A stretch of 64,000 nucleotides of DNA from Lepidodermella squamata (lineage: Eukaryota > Gastrotricha). Of the stretch, positions 11,100 through 22,556 are shown in pieces. Location of the stretch: assembly GCA_047495785.1 (NCBI GenBank), contig JBLDXI010000011.1, forward strand, positions 248,001 to 312,000. Reading direction: 5' to 3'. Below the pieces are notes generated by a model that saw only the letters and a program-made list of their open reading frames with translations, did no database searches and had not been told where the DNA came from. The position numbers and the translations under genes were made by a program. How positions within the stretch are numbered: the stretch's first letter is position 1; the number at the start of each line of letters is the position of its first letter.

Positions 11100-12135
11100 A
11101 TGAAACATTTCATCCTCGCTATTCTCTTGGCCACTGCTTGTGGCGTAGTCACAGCTTGCCCAGCCTCTTCGACAACCCCTTGTCCGCGATCGGCTACTGC
11201 AACGGATTCGCCTGGAACGTGCCCGAATGGCCAGGCGTGTTACACGACATCGAACCCCTGCAACTCTGGCTCGTCCTGCACTGCAGCAGCAAACATATGC
11301 GATGCAACAACCAACACATGCGTCGCTAAAAGCAGTGGGTCGGGTGGAACTTCTTCGTGTACAAGCGGTCAAACTTGCACGCCGTCCGCCAATATATGCG
11401 ACGCTTCTGCAAAAAATTGCATCGCAAAGGCAGCAACACAATGCCCGGATTCTCAAGCTTGCACGGCCCCAGTAAGAGCAATTTTCATTCAAACGTTCAT
11501 TTTCTGTGAATTTCACCCAACAGGTCACCTACAAATTATGTAAAATATCCCAAACTCAGGGCGCTTCTGGAGTAAGCAATCTTAGGTTCTGCACAGCGAA
11601 CGCTGGCGCTTGTGACTCGGTTCTAACAACTGGAACGGCTGTAAGAATCAACTGATTTATATATGAATGCGATTTGAAAGCGTTGTGCATTGCAGCCAGA
11701 CTCGAGTGGAAGCACTTTCACCACTTTTTCTGACTGCTGTAATATTGCTTCAGCCCTTGGCGGTGGAAACGGTCTCATATACGAGCTCGTACCTGGCTCT
11801 CCCCCCGTGACGGCCTGTATTGCAAAAGCCCCTGGTAACGCGTATGCTATAACAGCGCAAAACACTGATGGGACTCCGAATGCATTTTGTTTCCGCTTTC
11901 CTTACACCGCATCGGACGCGGCGCATAAGGCCGTCGCAAACATCTTGGTAATGCTTTCAGACTAAAACTTTTGTCGATTGTTAAAAGCTCATTTTCCTTA
12001 TAGGCAGTCAAAGATGGGTACGGCGCCGCTTCAAGTTTCCACGAATGCTGCGTGAAGCTATCGCCAGGAACTGTCACATATCTAACGACTGGCAGCGCAT
12101 ATGGCGTCACTACATTTGAGATGTGCAAAGTATGA
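11100..12135 (+). CDS. Secreted cysteine-rich protein, 290 aa, four exons
   Basis: The exons are 11100-11471, 11524-11640, 11696-11947 and 12004-12135, with all introns phase 0. It begins with the signal peptide MKHFILAILLATACGVVTA and then the same CPNGQAC / CTSGQTC / CPDSQAC repeats as the 2270 gene, with long identical runs. The later exons carry FCTANAGAC, SDCC, AFCFRFPY and HECC. AATAAA at 12266-12271 suggests the 3' end. It is the closest relative of the 2270 gene, and the two form a direct pair separated by repeat-rich DNA. The function is unknown; extracellular and disulphide-bonded is the reasonable expectation. Confidence 0.82.
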
Positions 12136-13457
12136 ACCTTGCAATGGATTCGGGAAATTCAGGTATTTATCGCCAACAAAACGTCTGACCTGTTATCAAC
12201 TTAAAACACCGATCAGTGTGTACACTGAGTAGCCACGAGAGCTTGTTACTTGGAAAACAGATACAAATAAAATCTTCGAAAATATTCTTGGAGTTGGCTT
12301 GTTGGGAAAACAAACAACTTTCTACTTGTCACCTCTCACCTTCCAAACTAACGTAAACAGTCGTAAATCCCAGTTGTTCATCGATATTAACCCTTCCAAG
12401 ATCTTATTTACAGTTTATTACCTGCCATGTCATCAATTCGAGGAGCTTTTTTCACGAGGCTACATCCGTCCAAAAAGGGAAAATTGTCTTTCCGAAAACC
12501 GGCTATTGATAAAAAACCTTCACCACGTGCATGCTTGCCCTTTTATTTACGATGATCAAAACGGGCCATCGCCCACAATAGCTGAAGCGTACCAGTTGAT
12601 AGCAACAAACGACAAAACAGCGAAAAGAAGCGCAATAATGTCAAGCAATCGCGGCAGCGTTATGCCAGGGCAGCACTTCGACCGCAGAACTTTCCGCTTC
12701 AGCGAGCCGTCATGCGACTCGATGTAGCTACACACCGCCATGTCGTACATAGCTATCGCCCCTGTTAAGGCGGTTAACAGCAAAATATACTCGGCGAATA
12801 AGATGCGTTGGGCTGTTTGGGGGACACCCTCCAGCACGTCGGATTGCGCGACAATGAGGGCGAGCAGGATTGTCCCGCAGAAAACCGATCGATCAGGTAG
12901 ATTCGGGTGCATGATGAACGAGCCGAATACGAGAGCCACCAGAATGTAGCAAGGCACTAGTAAATTGACTAGATAATGCGACGGGTCACGGGAGAACAGC
13001 AAATGAGCTGTTGCATAGCTCGCCGTGCCGTTTTTCCGCATCAGTGACGGCGTTGTTGAACTGCGGACTCTCGAGCCCTGGTACGTCCAGATGCTGTGCG
13101 ATGCGGCTAGGTTTTGGCTATTGAGCATGAGCCCGCCGAATGCGACATACTCGGGCGGTTCTTCGATGAGGAACGTGAATTCGCACATTTGCGAGTCGAA
13201 CGGGAATTTTCGCAGATTCAACGAGCATTTCGAGTTGAAATTGCCCAAGCGTGTCCAGTGAAAGTACAACGTCCGATTCGGTCGGTCGGGTAAATACCTT
13301 TGAAATTCGAAAATGAAAATAAGTAAGTTTGAAAAAAAATCAGAAAGAAAATTAACAAATTATAAATAAATTTTAAAATCAAATAGAATTCATGACAATT
13401 TGAAATAAGGATTCCAATTTAAAATTTTCAAAAAGCTGAAAATCATAAGAAATATTT

Positions 13458-14221
13458 GCACATTTTCCGGCCCGCCGGTGTTTCCTCCGCGCGCGCGCTC
13501 CTATTGGTTGGCTCGTTTTACGCGTAAATACGCCTCGCTCGCATTTATTGCGCAACAAATAATTGCAGCCCTCCCTCGCGCGCGCGCAGGAAAATGTACA
13601 AGTCCGAAATTCAGGAGAATAACGGCGCGCTAGGGGTTGGATTTTGGATATGCGTGGTGGGTGGTATAAAAGGCGAAATTTTCGTATATTCGCTTTTTTC
13701 ATTGGTATTTCAAGTTGATTTTAAATTTGAACAGAATTTTTCCCTGAAGTGTTCAACATCACCCTAAAATAGCCCAAAATAGCGCGCCTAAAATGCTTAT
13801 TTCCAGTTTATTTTTTTTTAATTTTATAATTTTTCATAAAAAAAGCGTGTTCTTCGAAAAAAATCCATCACATCCTTTCTCTTAAATCAATTTTTATATT
13901 CTTATGGCCGGTGTTTTTGGATACGAACTGATAATTCATCAAATAAGACGTGTAGGCCGCCACGATGCAGTCAATTTTGTTGTCGTATTAAAAATACCAA
14001 ACATCCTTTTCAAGGGTGGGCTTATATTTTTGTTGGAAAGCATGCAGCATGCTTGTCTTCGACTTAGCAAACTGACTTGGACTTAGCGCACGGGCGCTCA
14101 GGGCGAGTTCGAGTGCGCGCGCGCGGGGGTAGGCTATAATTATCTTGAAATGTTGCGCAATAAGCCCCAACCAATAGGAGCGCGCGCGCGGAGGAAACAC
14201 CGGCGGGCCGGAAAATGTGCG
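13458..14221. mobile_element. MITE with about 53-bp GC-rich terminal inverted repeats, in the last intron of receptor A
   Basis: CACATTTTCCGGCCCGCCGG near 13459 is mirrored near 14219, and the match extends through TCCTATTGGTTGG. AAATATTT occurs immediately outside both ends (13450-13457 and 14222-14229). An 8-bp duplication suggests a hAT-type non-autonomous element, though that octamer is palindromic. The interior is not coding. Confidence 0.7.
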
Positions 14222-14643
14222 AAATATTTTGATGATTACATAATTTGCATGGATTCTGAGTAGTCGCGCCCAATCATGTACATGTCGCTGGAACTGTTAG
14301 CCGAAAGAACTCGTGGCTGCCAGACTGCCCTTGGATTTTCCACTATTATCCGCTCGTCATCCTCCACGCCTGGACCGGTGATATTTGCATCGCAAACGAG
14401 AATTTCCCACTGCAGAAAAATCGAACCCCACACTGAAACCTGCTCAGTCATTGGGTCTATTGTCCTCAAGCGCTCGATCGTAAATGTCATGAATACCTAT
14501 AAATTATTTATATTTTATATATTTATATATTTAATTATCACATCACGCCCGGCGAATTGGGTACACCGGAGTGAATTTTATTTTATCATTTTTCCTTCTC
14601 ATTTTTGTTTCTTCGTTTCTGCACTTGAACTCAATTGTTATTA

Positions 14644-16423
14644 CAGTGTAACCCCGATTCTCCGTCTTTTACGGTTCCAAGAAAATCCTGGCGGGAAATC
14701 CGAATTGACGGGAAATAATTTCAAGCGTAATTTTAGAGTTCCGAGCGAATTTTTGATGGTTTTAAAGCAATTTTCACGATAAACAGCCAATGAAAGTGAA
14801 CATGGACACTTTCACGCTTTTATTGTCTGTCATTATTACCAAATCATACAGGCGCGACTCCGTTATCATCTTAGAATTGTAGTTACATGCGCCCAGTTGT
14901 ATGCGCCCATCGTGTTTGCGCCCATAAAAATGCGCCCTGACTTTTTCGCCCCGACTTTTGCGCCCCGTATTTTTACGCCCTGACAATTGCGCCCTGACAC
15001 TTGCGCCCCGAGATTTCTTTGTTGGAAGAAAACTTTGTTGTCCTAATCATATATGGATCCTAATATGAATTGGCTGTTCCCCAAATACCTGACCTGTATT
15101 TAGAGAAGATATACCTGAAAATTCTTTTTTTATTTCTTGATTGTTGACGAAGAGCCAATGCACCTTCAAGCGTGCTCATTAATGGAAAACGCAATCATTT
15201 TATGACTTTTGTATTAGACTTTTCAGATATTCAGTAAAAAACCACCCAGGTGAAGTGATTCAGAGAGGTGATTATAAGGTTATCGAGGGTTCGATTCCAA
15301 AAATCAGCAGTCAATAATGGAATCGAATCCGGGAAAACAAAATCGATATCCTTATTCTACAGGTGCCAAGATATTATTTAGATATTTTTCCAGAATTTTA
15401 GGAAGTCAACCGCAGGTAGGCCATTTAGTGGAAAAAAAGTTACCAAACTTTTACTTATAAAATTGCACTCCTCCTCGGTAACATGAAATTAACTCAAATC
15501 TCGAAGATATGAGCATCATTAAACAGTTGCCATTGGCAAAGCGGAAAGAACACTGGGCGCAAAGATCGGGGCGCAAATGTCAGGGCGCATACTGTATGCT
15601 GTATGGGCGCAAAAGTCAAATGTAATGTCAAAGTAATGTCAAATGTCAAGGCGTAAATTTATGGGCGCAGTAGTCAGGGCGCAAAAGTCAGGGCGCATTT
15701 TTGTGGGCGCATGTCACCATCTACCATCATCTTATAAGGCCGATTCTCAGCTGTGGTCTCAGCTGTGATAGAAAATGTGATCCACGTCTCTTTGCGCTCT
15801 CTTAGTGTCACGTGACAGAGTAGGTGCCGGGAGCGGCGTTGCGTAAGTGTCATTTTTATACCTTTCCATTGGCAGAGCGCTGAGTTGAGAGCGCATGCGC
15901 GAGCACTCACTTATCAATTAATCTTTACTTCCGCATTTCTCCCTCATTTTGAAAGATAATCGCGCGCAAATCGGCACTTCATCCTAACTTTTCCCGCTGA
16001 ATCCGAATATCTAATTTGTTTCTAGAAATTTCTCACCGTTCAGAATTTCGTATCGTCTTCCTAAGCCTAACTCGTGGTATTAGTAAATCATTTATCACTA
16101 GCGCGCCAGTTTGCCTACTAAAACTAACAAAATAACCGACAGATAATAAATATATTCAGAATATATAATAATTAGTTATAATACTTATACGTAAAAAAAA
16201 ATTCCCAGTCAGGCTGACGGAAAATCAAGGTAAAATAAGCCTGTGTGGCTTCTGCGGTTCCACAAAAAACCTGGCGGGGAATCCGAAATTGACGGGAAAT
16301 TAATGACGGGAAATCTCCGCCATTATTCGATATTTTGTATAGGCATCGTCTGGTTCTACGAAAAACCTGGCGGGAAATCCGAAAAGACGGGAAATCGAGG
16401 GACGGAGAATCGGGGTTAAACTG
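14644..16423. mobile_element. TA-flanked Tc1/pogo-like non-autonomous element, in an intron of receptor A
   Basis: The left end CAGTGTAACCCCGATTCTCC (14644) mirrors the right end, which read inward is CAGTTTAACCCCGATTCTCC (to 16423). TA lies just outside each end. Subterminal CCTGGCGGGAAATCCGAA-type blocks repeat at about 14690, 16270 and 16365. The interior carries the foldback arrays at 14889-15712 and no transposase. CAGT ends with a TA target point to the Tc1-mariner/pogo superfamily. Confidence 0.7.
14889..15712. repeat. Foldback element of mirrored short tandem repeats, nested in the TA-flanked element
   Basis: The left array (14889-15010) is built of degenerate 14-18-bp units such as GCGCCCTGACNNTT. 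The right array (15554-15712) is the same unit in reverse complement (AAGTCAGGGCGC, TGGGCGCA). About 540 bp separate them, including a tRNA-like B-box GGTTCGATTCC at 15288-15298. Such long inverted arrays are the hallmark of foldback-type transposons. Confidence 0.65.
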
Positions 16424-17212
16424 TATTATGTTATTGTTGATCAAGGAAAAGATAAAATAAAGAAAATGCTATGCTATGCTATGCTGCTATTTATAAATTT
16501 ATAAATTATAAATTATTCAAAATTTAGTAAATCATGAAAAATGTTTAAATGGGCTTTAAATAAATTCGTTAAGTACATCAAATTTGATTTTAATTTTTTT
16601 TTAATTTTTTGCAGCTACAGCTTTCAAATTCTGTGAACAGACTTACTTTGGTGCCCTCGGCCGGTGAGCGAATTTGAGGCCTAACGTAGGGACATTTGAG
16701 CAAATCTTCAACGGTAACAACCGGTATCATATTGCCGTCGATCAGCGTCGGAATCGGTATTTCAAAGGAGTCATTATTCTTCGCTGAAATCGGCCCAATT
16801 TCACTCAAATCGAATTTCATCGGCTCGAGTCGATAAATTATCAATCGATCAACCTTGAATAATGGAAATCTTTTAATTAATTTGCTAATTGATATTATTT
16901 TTCATAAATATAATTCAAGATTTTTTAAAATTTAAAATTCAAAATTTAAAAATCTACTTGAAAAGAAAATTCTAAGTTTTTAATTTGAAAATTCGGAAAA
17001 ATTGATTTTTTCACTTATTGAACAAACCTGAACATCGCCATCGAAGCCTTGCTGCCCAGCCATGCGTACCCTAGTGAGTCCATTTCCAATGATTCGTCCA
17101 AGGCCCGGCACCGAAATATTCGAGAAACAAATCGAAGCTTGACTTGTTTCATCATTAACTACCCCAACATCCATCGTGTCGTTGACACTTTGAAAAATTA
17201 ACCGCATCGAGG

Positions 17213-18300
17213 GAAATATACTTTATTCGACATTATATTCACTTCTTTTTCCATCAAATTCCTTCTTTTTACATTAAAACTTTTTTCTGCCATTATCCAC
17301 TCTTTTTTAACATTATAAATACTCTTTTTTCCATTAAATTCAAATTAAATCAGATGATCCCGAAAAAAATATTTTTGAAATCGCCATCGTCTTCTGAGTC
17401 GGAATATGCCCTGTTCGGTTATTTATTCTCGAGCTTTTATTCTCGAGCTCTTCTACAGTCGTTTCTAGCGATGGGTCTGAGAAGGTTAGAGCAGGTCGAG
17501 GTACGGCGGTTGTTTACGAAGAGGCATCTCGCTTTCAGCATGACTGGGATACGGTCTTCAGTAAACCTTACTACAACCAGTTCTCGGAAGGCTTGACGAA
17601 GCCGAGAAAGCTGCAATTCAAGTGAGTGAAACTAGAAGTAAAATTAGTCATTGGAAACGACTTTTTATACAAGTGGATGCGACGTGAAACCCTGGTCTTG
17701 AGAAACCCTGACAGGGGTGTCCCAATGCTTCTAGGGATTCCCGACGTCAAGAAACGTTTTCAAAGAGTACTCATATCCGAGTTTCCAGCCACGAAGATCA
17801 TCAAGCTTACAAGCGAATCATGAAGGTTGTTCGAGACGCTAAGCCGAATTTCATCGTCGATGCCGTCATGGGAGATGGTTCGAAGGCCATTACAAAAGCA
17901 GCAAGGAAAGTGTTTCCCCGCTCTCGCCGTCTGATGTGTGCATTTAACGTTTATAGAACGTGAAGGAGTGGCGGAGCAGCCGAAACCGTATGTCAAGTTG
18001 CATGCTCGGGTTAAGAAAGACATTGATTACCTGCAATTATCTGGTTCCGATGAAGATTTTAAGCTGGCATCAACTGCTAAATGGCTTATGAGGAAAAACC
18101 AGGGCATATTCCGACTCAGAAGACGATGGCGATTTCAAAAATATTTTTTTCGGGATCATCTGATTTAATTTGAATTTAATGGAAAAAAGAGTATTTATAA
18201 TGTGAAAAAAGAGTGGATAATGGCAGAAAAAGTTTTAAATGTAAAAAGAAGAAATTTAATGAGAAAAGAAGTGAATTTAATGTAGTTAAAAGTATGGTCC
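17213..18300. mobile_element. Mutator-like (MULE) element with about 190-bp terminal inverted repeats, inserted in an exon of receptor A
   Basis: The first and last roughly 190 bases are reverse complements; GGGATCATCTGATTTAATTT marks the inner part of the right arm. The host octamer CATCGAGG borders both sides (17205-17212 and 18301-18308). Near the middle of the plus strand the eroded reading VMGDGSKAITKAARKVFP, then RLMCAFNVY (about 17860-17955), fits the MULE transposase core (D-G...FP...C.F). The ORF is broken, so the copy is non-autonomous. MULEs usually make 8-10-bp duplications, which agrees. Confidence 0.8.
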
Positions 18301-19434
18301 CATCGAGGAGTGACCAGATGATTTCGGCAGCAGATCGCGAATGCCACAGCCTGGTTCTGATATGGCTGTTGCATTGCCTGGGATTCGCGCGAATTCGGTC
18401 AGTTGTTCGGCAACGTAGCTCAAATAGAGGCGGCCTGATACGCCGAGCTTCAGCCAGAAACCTACGCCCAACAGGCCTGTGTATGAGTCATAGTGCTCGG
18501 GCGCGTCACTCAGCGAGTAACCTTGGGAAGAGAATTTGAAACAATTCATTTGAAATTCCAATTGGAAAAATTATTCTATTTTCCGAAAATTATTTAATGG
18601 GTTTCCCCTAAAATTATTGTTGATTAATTACCCGTATCACAAATTTGGAATTTTAATTAATAAATTATTGTTGTTGAGAGGAATTGTTAGATATAAAACT
18701 GTGGCCGAAATTCGTAAGATTACACTTAAATGGGAAGTTGAGAATGTAATAGGGAAGTTGAGAAATTTTAATAAAGAAACAAGGTTAATAGGGTTTTTTT
18801 CTCTTTTTTTGGAAAGTACGCTAAGTCAGAGATTTCAAATTTGAATTCCGCGCCGAAAAAGATTGCCGTAATGGCAAAATTTGCGAAATTTAAAAACATT
18901 GCAGGCCCCAGAGTGTCATATGATTCATTGACGTTTGGATAATTTGCATATTCATAACTTTTTTTTATTCATAAATGCGATCGCGATCATTTTTTTGGCT
19001 AAAAAACCTAAAAATTACGCACAAATAATTCGCCGCGCGTTCGATCAGGAATGCACACACAATCAATTAATTTACAATTATAATTATTCGCATTTTTTTA
19101 AAGAGTGCATATGCAAATGAGTTTGGCTGTTGGTATGCGCATCTTTGTTTAACCCACACTTTGCCTATTATTTTGAATAGTTTATTAATTTTGGCCACCA
19201 CAGGATTGAATTTGACACTGTTTTCATTTCAAACAAAAGTCTTATTAAATAGCGCTCCGTCATTTTATCGAGATGTAAAAACGCATTAAAAAGTAAAAAA
19301 AACGCTTTAAAAAACTTGCATTTTTTGCATTTTAATTTGCATTTAATTTGTGAATATGCAAATGAGCCAGGCTGTTGAGATAAATTTCACGCAAGGAGGT
19401 ACCTTTTTTGTAAAATGGTCGTTAATATTCCTTT

Positions 19435-20382
19435 TTGGCCAATAGCTCCGCCCCGAAATGCTGCAACTCTGGAAGTTGCCGCTTAGTCCGCCGAAGTGCC
19501 AAATGTTGCGGTTTGGCGGACAAGTCAACGACGACGACCGGCTGTTTGTGGGTGACGAGAAGCTGCCGAAGGTCGCGACGGCGAAGTACCTGGGTGTCAC
19601 GTTTGACGCGATCGGATCGTGGAAGCCGCATTTCGACAACATCGAGGCGGATGCGCGATCTCGACTCGGGGCTCTTCGCCGGGTCTGCTTTCCTGGTTCG
19701 CCGCTTGGCTTTGCCTCGCGGAAGTTGCTGTATCTGACGATCGTGAGACCGGTTCTTGAATACTCCTGTGTGGCCTGGTTGGATGCGTCGTATGCGCAGA
19801 AAAAGCGCTTGATCGTGCTGCAGAACAACTGTTTGCGGGCGATCATCGGCTCGTCGATTCTGGACAAGCAGGACGAATCTGAGCTCTACCGCCTAACTGG
19901 AGTGGAGCCGCTGGAACGCCGCTGGCTGAAACTAGCAGTCGGCTTTGCTGATCGGGCTATGCAGTTCGTGCCACCAGTCGCCGCCATGATCGCCGACCAT
20001 CGTCGAGAGTGGGGCGTGGCTGGTACCCCGCTCGGACAGTTCATCAATTTTGTGGGCCGTTAGGCCTTGTCTATCTATGTATTTATATGAGCATCAGTCA
20101 GTTTAATACAGAAAATAAAACAACAAAAACCCATACACAATACACATATATACACAAAATAAAATAAACAACAAAACCACATTAGCCCTGTGCCACGACT
20201 GTAAATGAGTGTGTGCGTTGTCATATATATTTCTTGTTTTTTATAAAAAGATGAAACGCATAACATATGCTGTAATTGTTAAGATTTGCTGCATTTGATA
20301 TCATTGCTACTACTGTCGGTCAGAAGTTGTTAAACAAGAGACCGTTTTTCCAATAAAACAAGACCGTTGGAAAAAAAAAAAG
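19435..20382 (+). pseudogene. LINE 3' fragment (reverse transcriptase C-terminal part) in intron 2 of receptor A, antisense
   Basis: The open frame 19458-20063 encodes LPLSPPKCQMLRFGG, KYLGVTFD, IVRPVLEYSCVAWLDA and LQNNCLRAIIG. This is the thumb and connection region seen in Jockey/CR1-type non-LTR elements. A 3' tail with AATAAA near 20354 and an A11 run near 20372-20382 marks the genuine 3' end. It is truncated at the 5' side and lies opposite to the receptor gene. It is a different clade from the LINE relics at 9.2 and 62 kb. Confidence 0.75.
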
Positions 20383-21808
20383 CTGCCAGTGGAGTCCGCC
20401 TTGGTCCTGTTTGCAGGACCACGGTGGCCCTAGGTGGCATTTCGGTGGCAATATGAGCTTTTGGCCAAAGTTTTGAAAATCAGTCATTTTTTTTGGCTGA
20501 TTTTCTCAACTTCCCTATTACAATTCTCAACTACAGGGGTATAAATTTTATGCGGAATACTATTCAGTAGATTTAGTCCACCGAAAATAGGCCCAGAATT
20601 GTCTCAAAGTTCACTAGAAATTTGTACTGATAACATGCCGATAGACTTCACGTTACGCGTAACTTGCGCTATTAGCGTTTTTGATGATTTAATTTAACTG
20701 GCCCCAGTCTTCATATGAGATATCGATTTCAAGTATCGGACAAAAATCAGAAAAAATAAAGGGCAGCGCTGCAACCTTTATACAAGTGGCGCAAGAGCAA
20801 GACGCTTCTCAAATTGTTCCTATAAATATTCATTTTATACATTTTCAAAGGGTTTTGATTCTTCAATATCTCTCGATACCATATAGAGAAAAATCGGTAC
20901 ATCAGCTAAGTAGAACCATTGTTGGACCTGGGTTCAAAGACGGTTGGTGTCGGAAAAATTATACTGATTTGCATCAATATCATCAAATCATCAAATCCCG
21001 TCATACGGAAATCTCATTCACTTATGATAAGACCCAGGGCTAGCGTAAATGGCATGCCCTCTAGTCCTCAAAGCTCGCTTTGACTAACTCGTACAAATTC
21101 CGCTCATTACGCAAAAACTGCGTAATAATAAGATCTACTGTCAGACTTGAAACGCTGAAAACCAACAGAATTCTAGAATTCTAGAGCGTCTTGGTGTTTG
21201 AACTCTGAATTAAGGGAGTGCTCGTGGCACACGGGTTAAAACCTTACCGTATGAAATGCGGCCTGATGAAAGCATGAGTCCAAACCAGCCGTGAGCCGTA
21301 GCTGGTTTTGTTTTAAAATTCGATTGAATATCGATTTCGAGCCTAAAATCTCGCGCATTCGTATCGATCACCTAAACAGCCGAAAAATGCATTAAATTAT
21401 TCAAAAATTCAATAGAAAATTTCAATTCGAATAAAGTTATTCAATCGAACTTCAGCGCCGACTTTTAACAAGTTATGATTTTTTCCAAATTTTTACCGAT
21501 GAAGACGTAGCGGCGCCATAGTGGATATTATTCGCCATTGAGGTGAGTCGATATCCTGAGATGGCTTGTTTCTTCGCGCCGCCAAACAGCGTGTAATTGC
21601 CGTGAAATCGACGCTCATTCGCCGTCGCATTGTAACCGGAATGGAAAGACAATTTTGAAAGATAAATGGCGGTAAAATTTTCCGGAATTGGAATCACATC
21701 TTCGAACGAAGGCTCGACCTCAGGCGAGTAGGTAACACCTGAATTCGGACACGAAACAAGTACGATCGATGCGAAATATCGAACGAAAATTAGCAAAAAT
21801 TTAGCCAT

Positions 21809-22556
21809 TTCCGTTGATTATTACAGAGAATTATCGATGTGGGAGAAAGAAGGAGGAACCAGGCCCTGGTCTACATCGATGCGGTATCATTTTTCGATAT
21901 TTGTCTGAGACCCACGCTTCAGCATGGAAATTCGATATCACAAAGGCTATTTTTTTGCTTCGCATCTCGCGTTTTTTATTAATAATCGCCAATACAAAAG
22001 CCAATGAAAAAAATAAGACGGATGAGTATTTTCATTTGATCGGATCTATAATACAAGTTATAGGCACAAAAAGGATGTTTTCGGGTATTAAAACACATTA
22101 TAATACAATATTTCGTATACATTGGTAAAATTCAAAAATAATTTTTCAGGAAATCCAGCTAAACTGGGACACGGCCAAAAATTGCAAAAAATGCCTAAAA
22201 CTTTCATGCCCTAATTCCTAATTATTTAGAAAAATTCAAGATAATTCCCAATAAAATTTAAATTTTAAAGTATGAAAATTCGATTTTTCAAGGAAATTAT
22301 TATATATTTTTCGAACTGTTTCATATTATTCCTAATTATTCCTAAATTTTAAATTAAATTTATTTATATGAATTGAGATGAATTTTTTTCAGTCGACCAA
22401 AATTTCTTACATTTTTGTATGCTCAATCGTCAAAGAAACTACATAATGCCCATTATTTTTCCTTAATTTTTTTAATTCAGGTCCAAATTTTAACATTTTT
22501 TTGCTATTTTTATTATTTTTGATAATTTGCCATGTCCCACTTTTGGTAATCCGGAT
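21809..22556. other. Intergenic between receptors A and B
   Basis: AT-rich sequence with no coding signal; it holds the promoter of A and the 3' flank of B. Confidence 0.5.

Larger units (their letters stand above)
12556..21808 (-). pseudogene. Cys-loop receptor gene A, disrupted by a transposon in a coding exon
   Basis: The exons on the minus strand are 21497-21808 (signal peptide), 21248-21371, 18301-18521 continuing at 17028-17204, 16647-16853, 14240-14496 and 12556-13297. The third exon is split by a 1,088-bp Mutator-like element (17213-18300) flanked by CATCGAGG. Taking out the element and one copy of that octamer leaves an open frame of about 679 codons. As it stands, translation ends four codons into the element. 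The product would be an extra N-terminal domain, the ligand-binding domain with a 13-residue Cys-loop ending FPFDSQMC, and four membrane segments. M2 reads DRSVFCGTILLALIVAQSDV. Introns are swollen by mobile elements (9.3 kb against about 2.5 kb for its siblings). Other haplotypes could carry an intact gene. Confidence 0.8.

Noticed and set aside
13441-14230. GC-rich inverted repeat considered as a CpG-type promoter of receptor A
   Set aside because: It lies near the 3' end of the gene within the last intron and is bounded by a direct octamer, so a MITE is the better reading.
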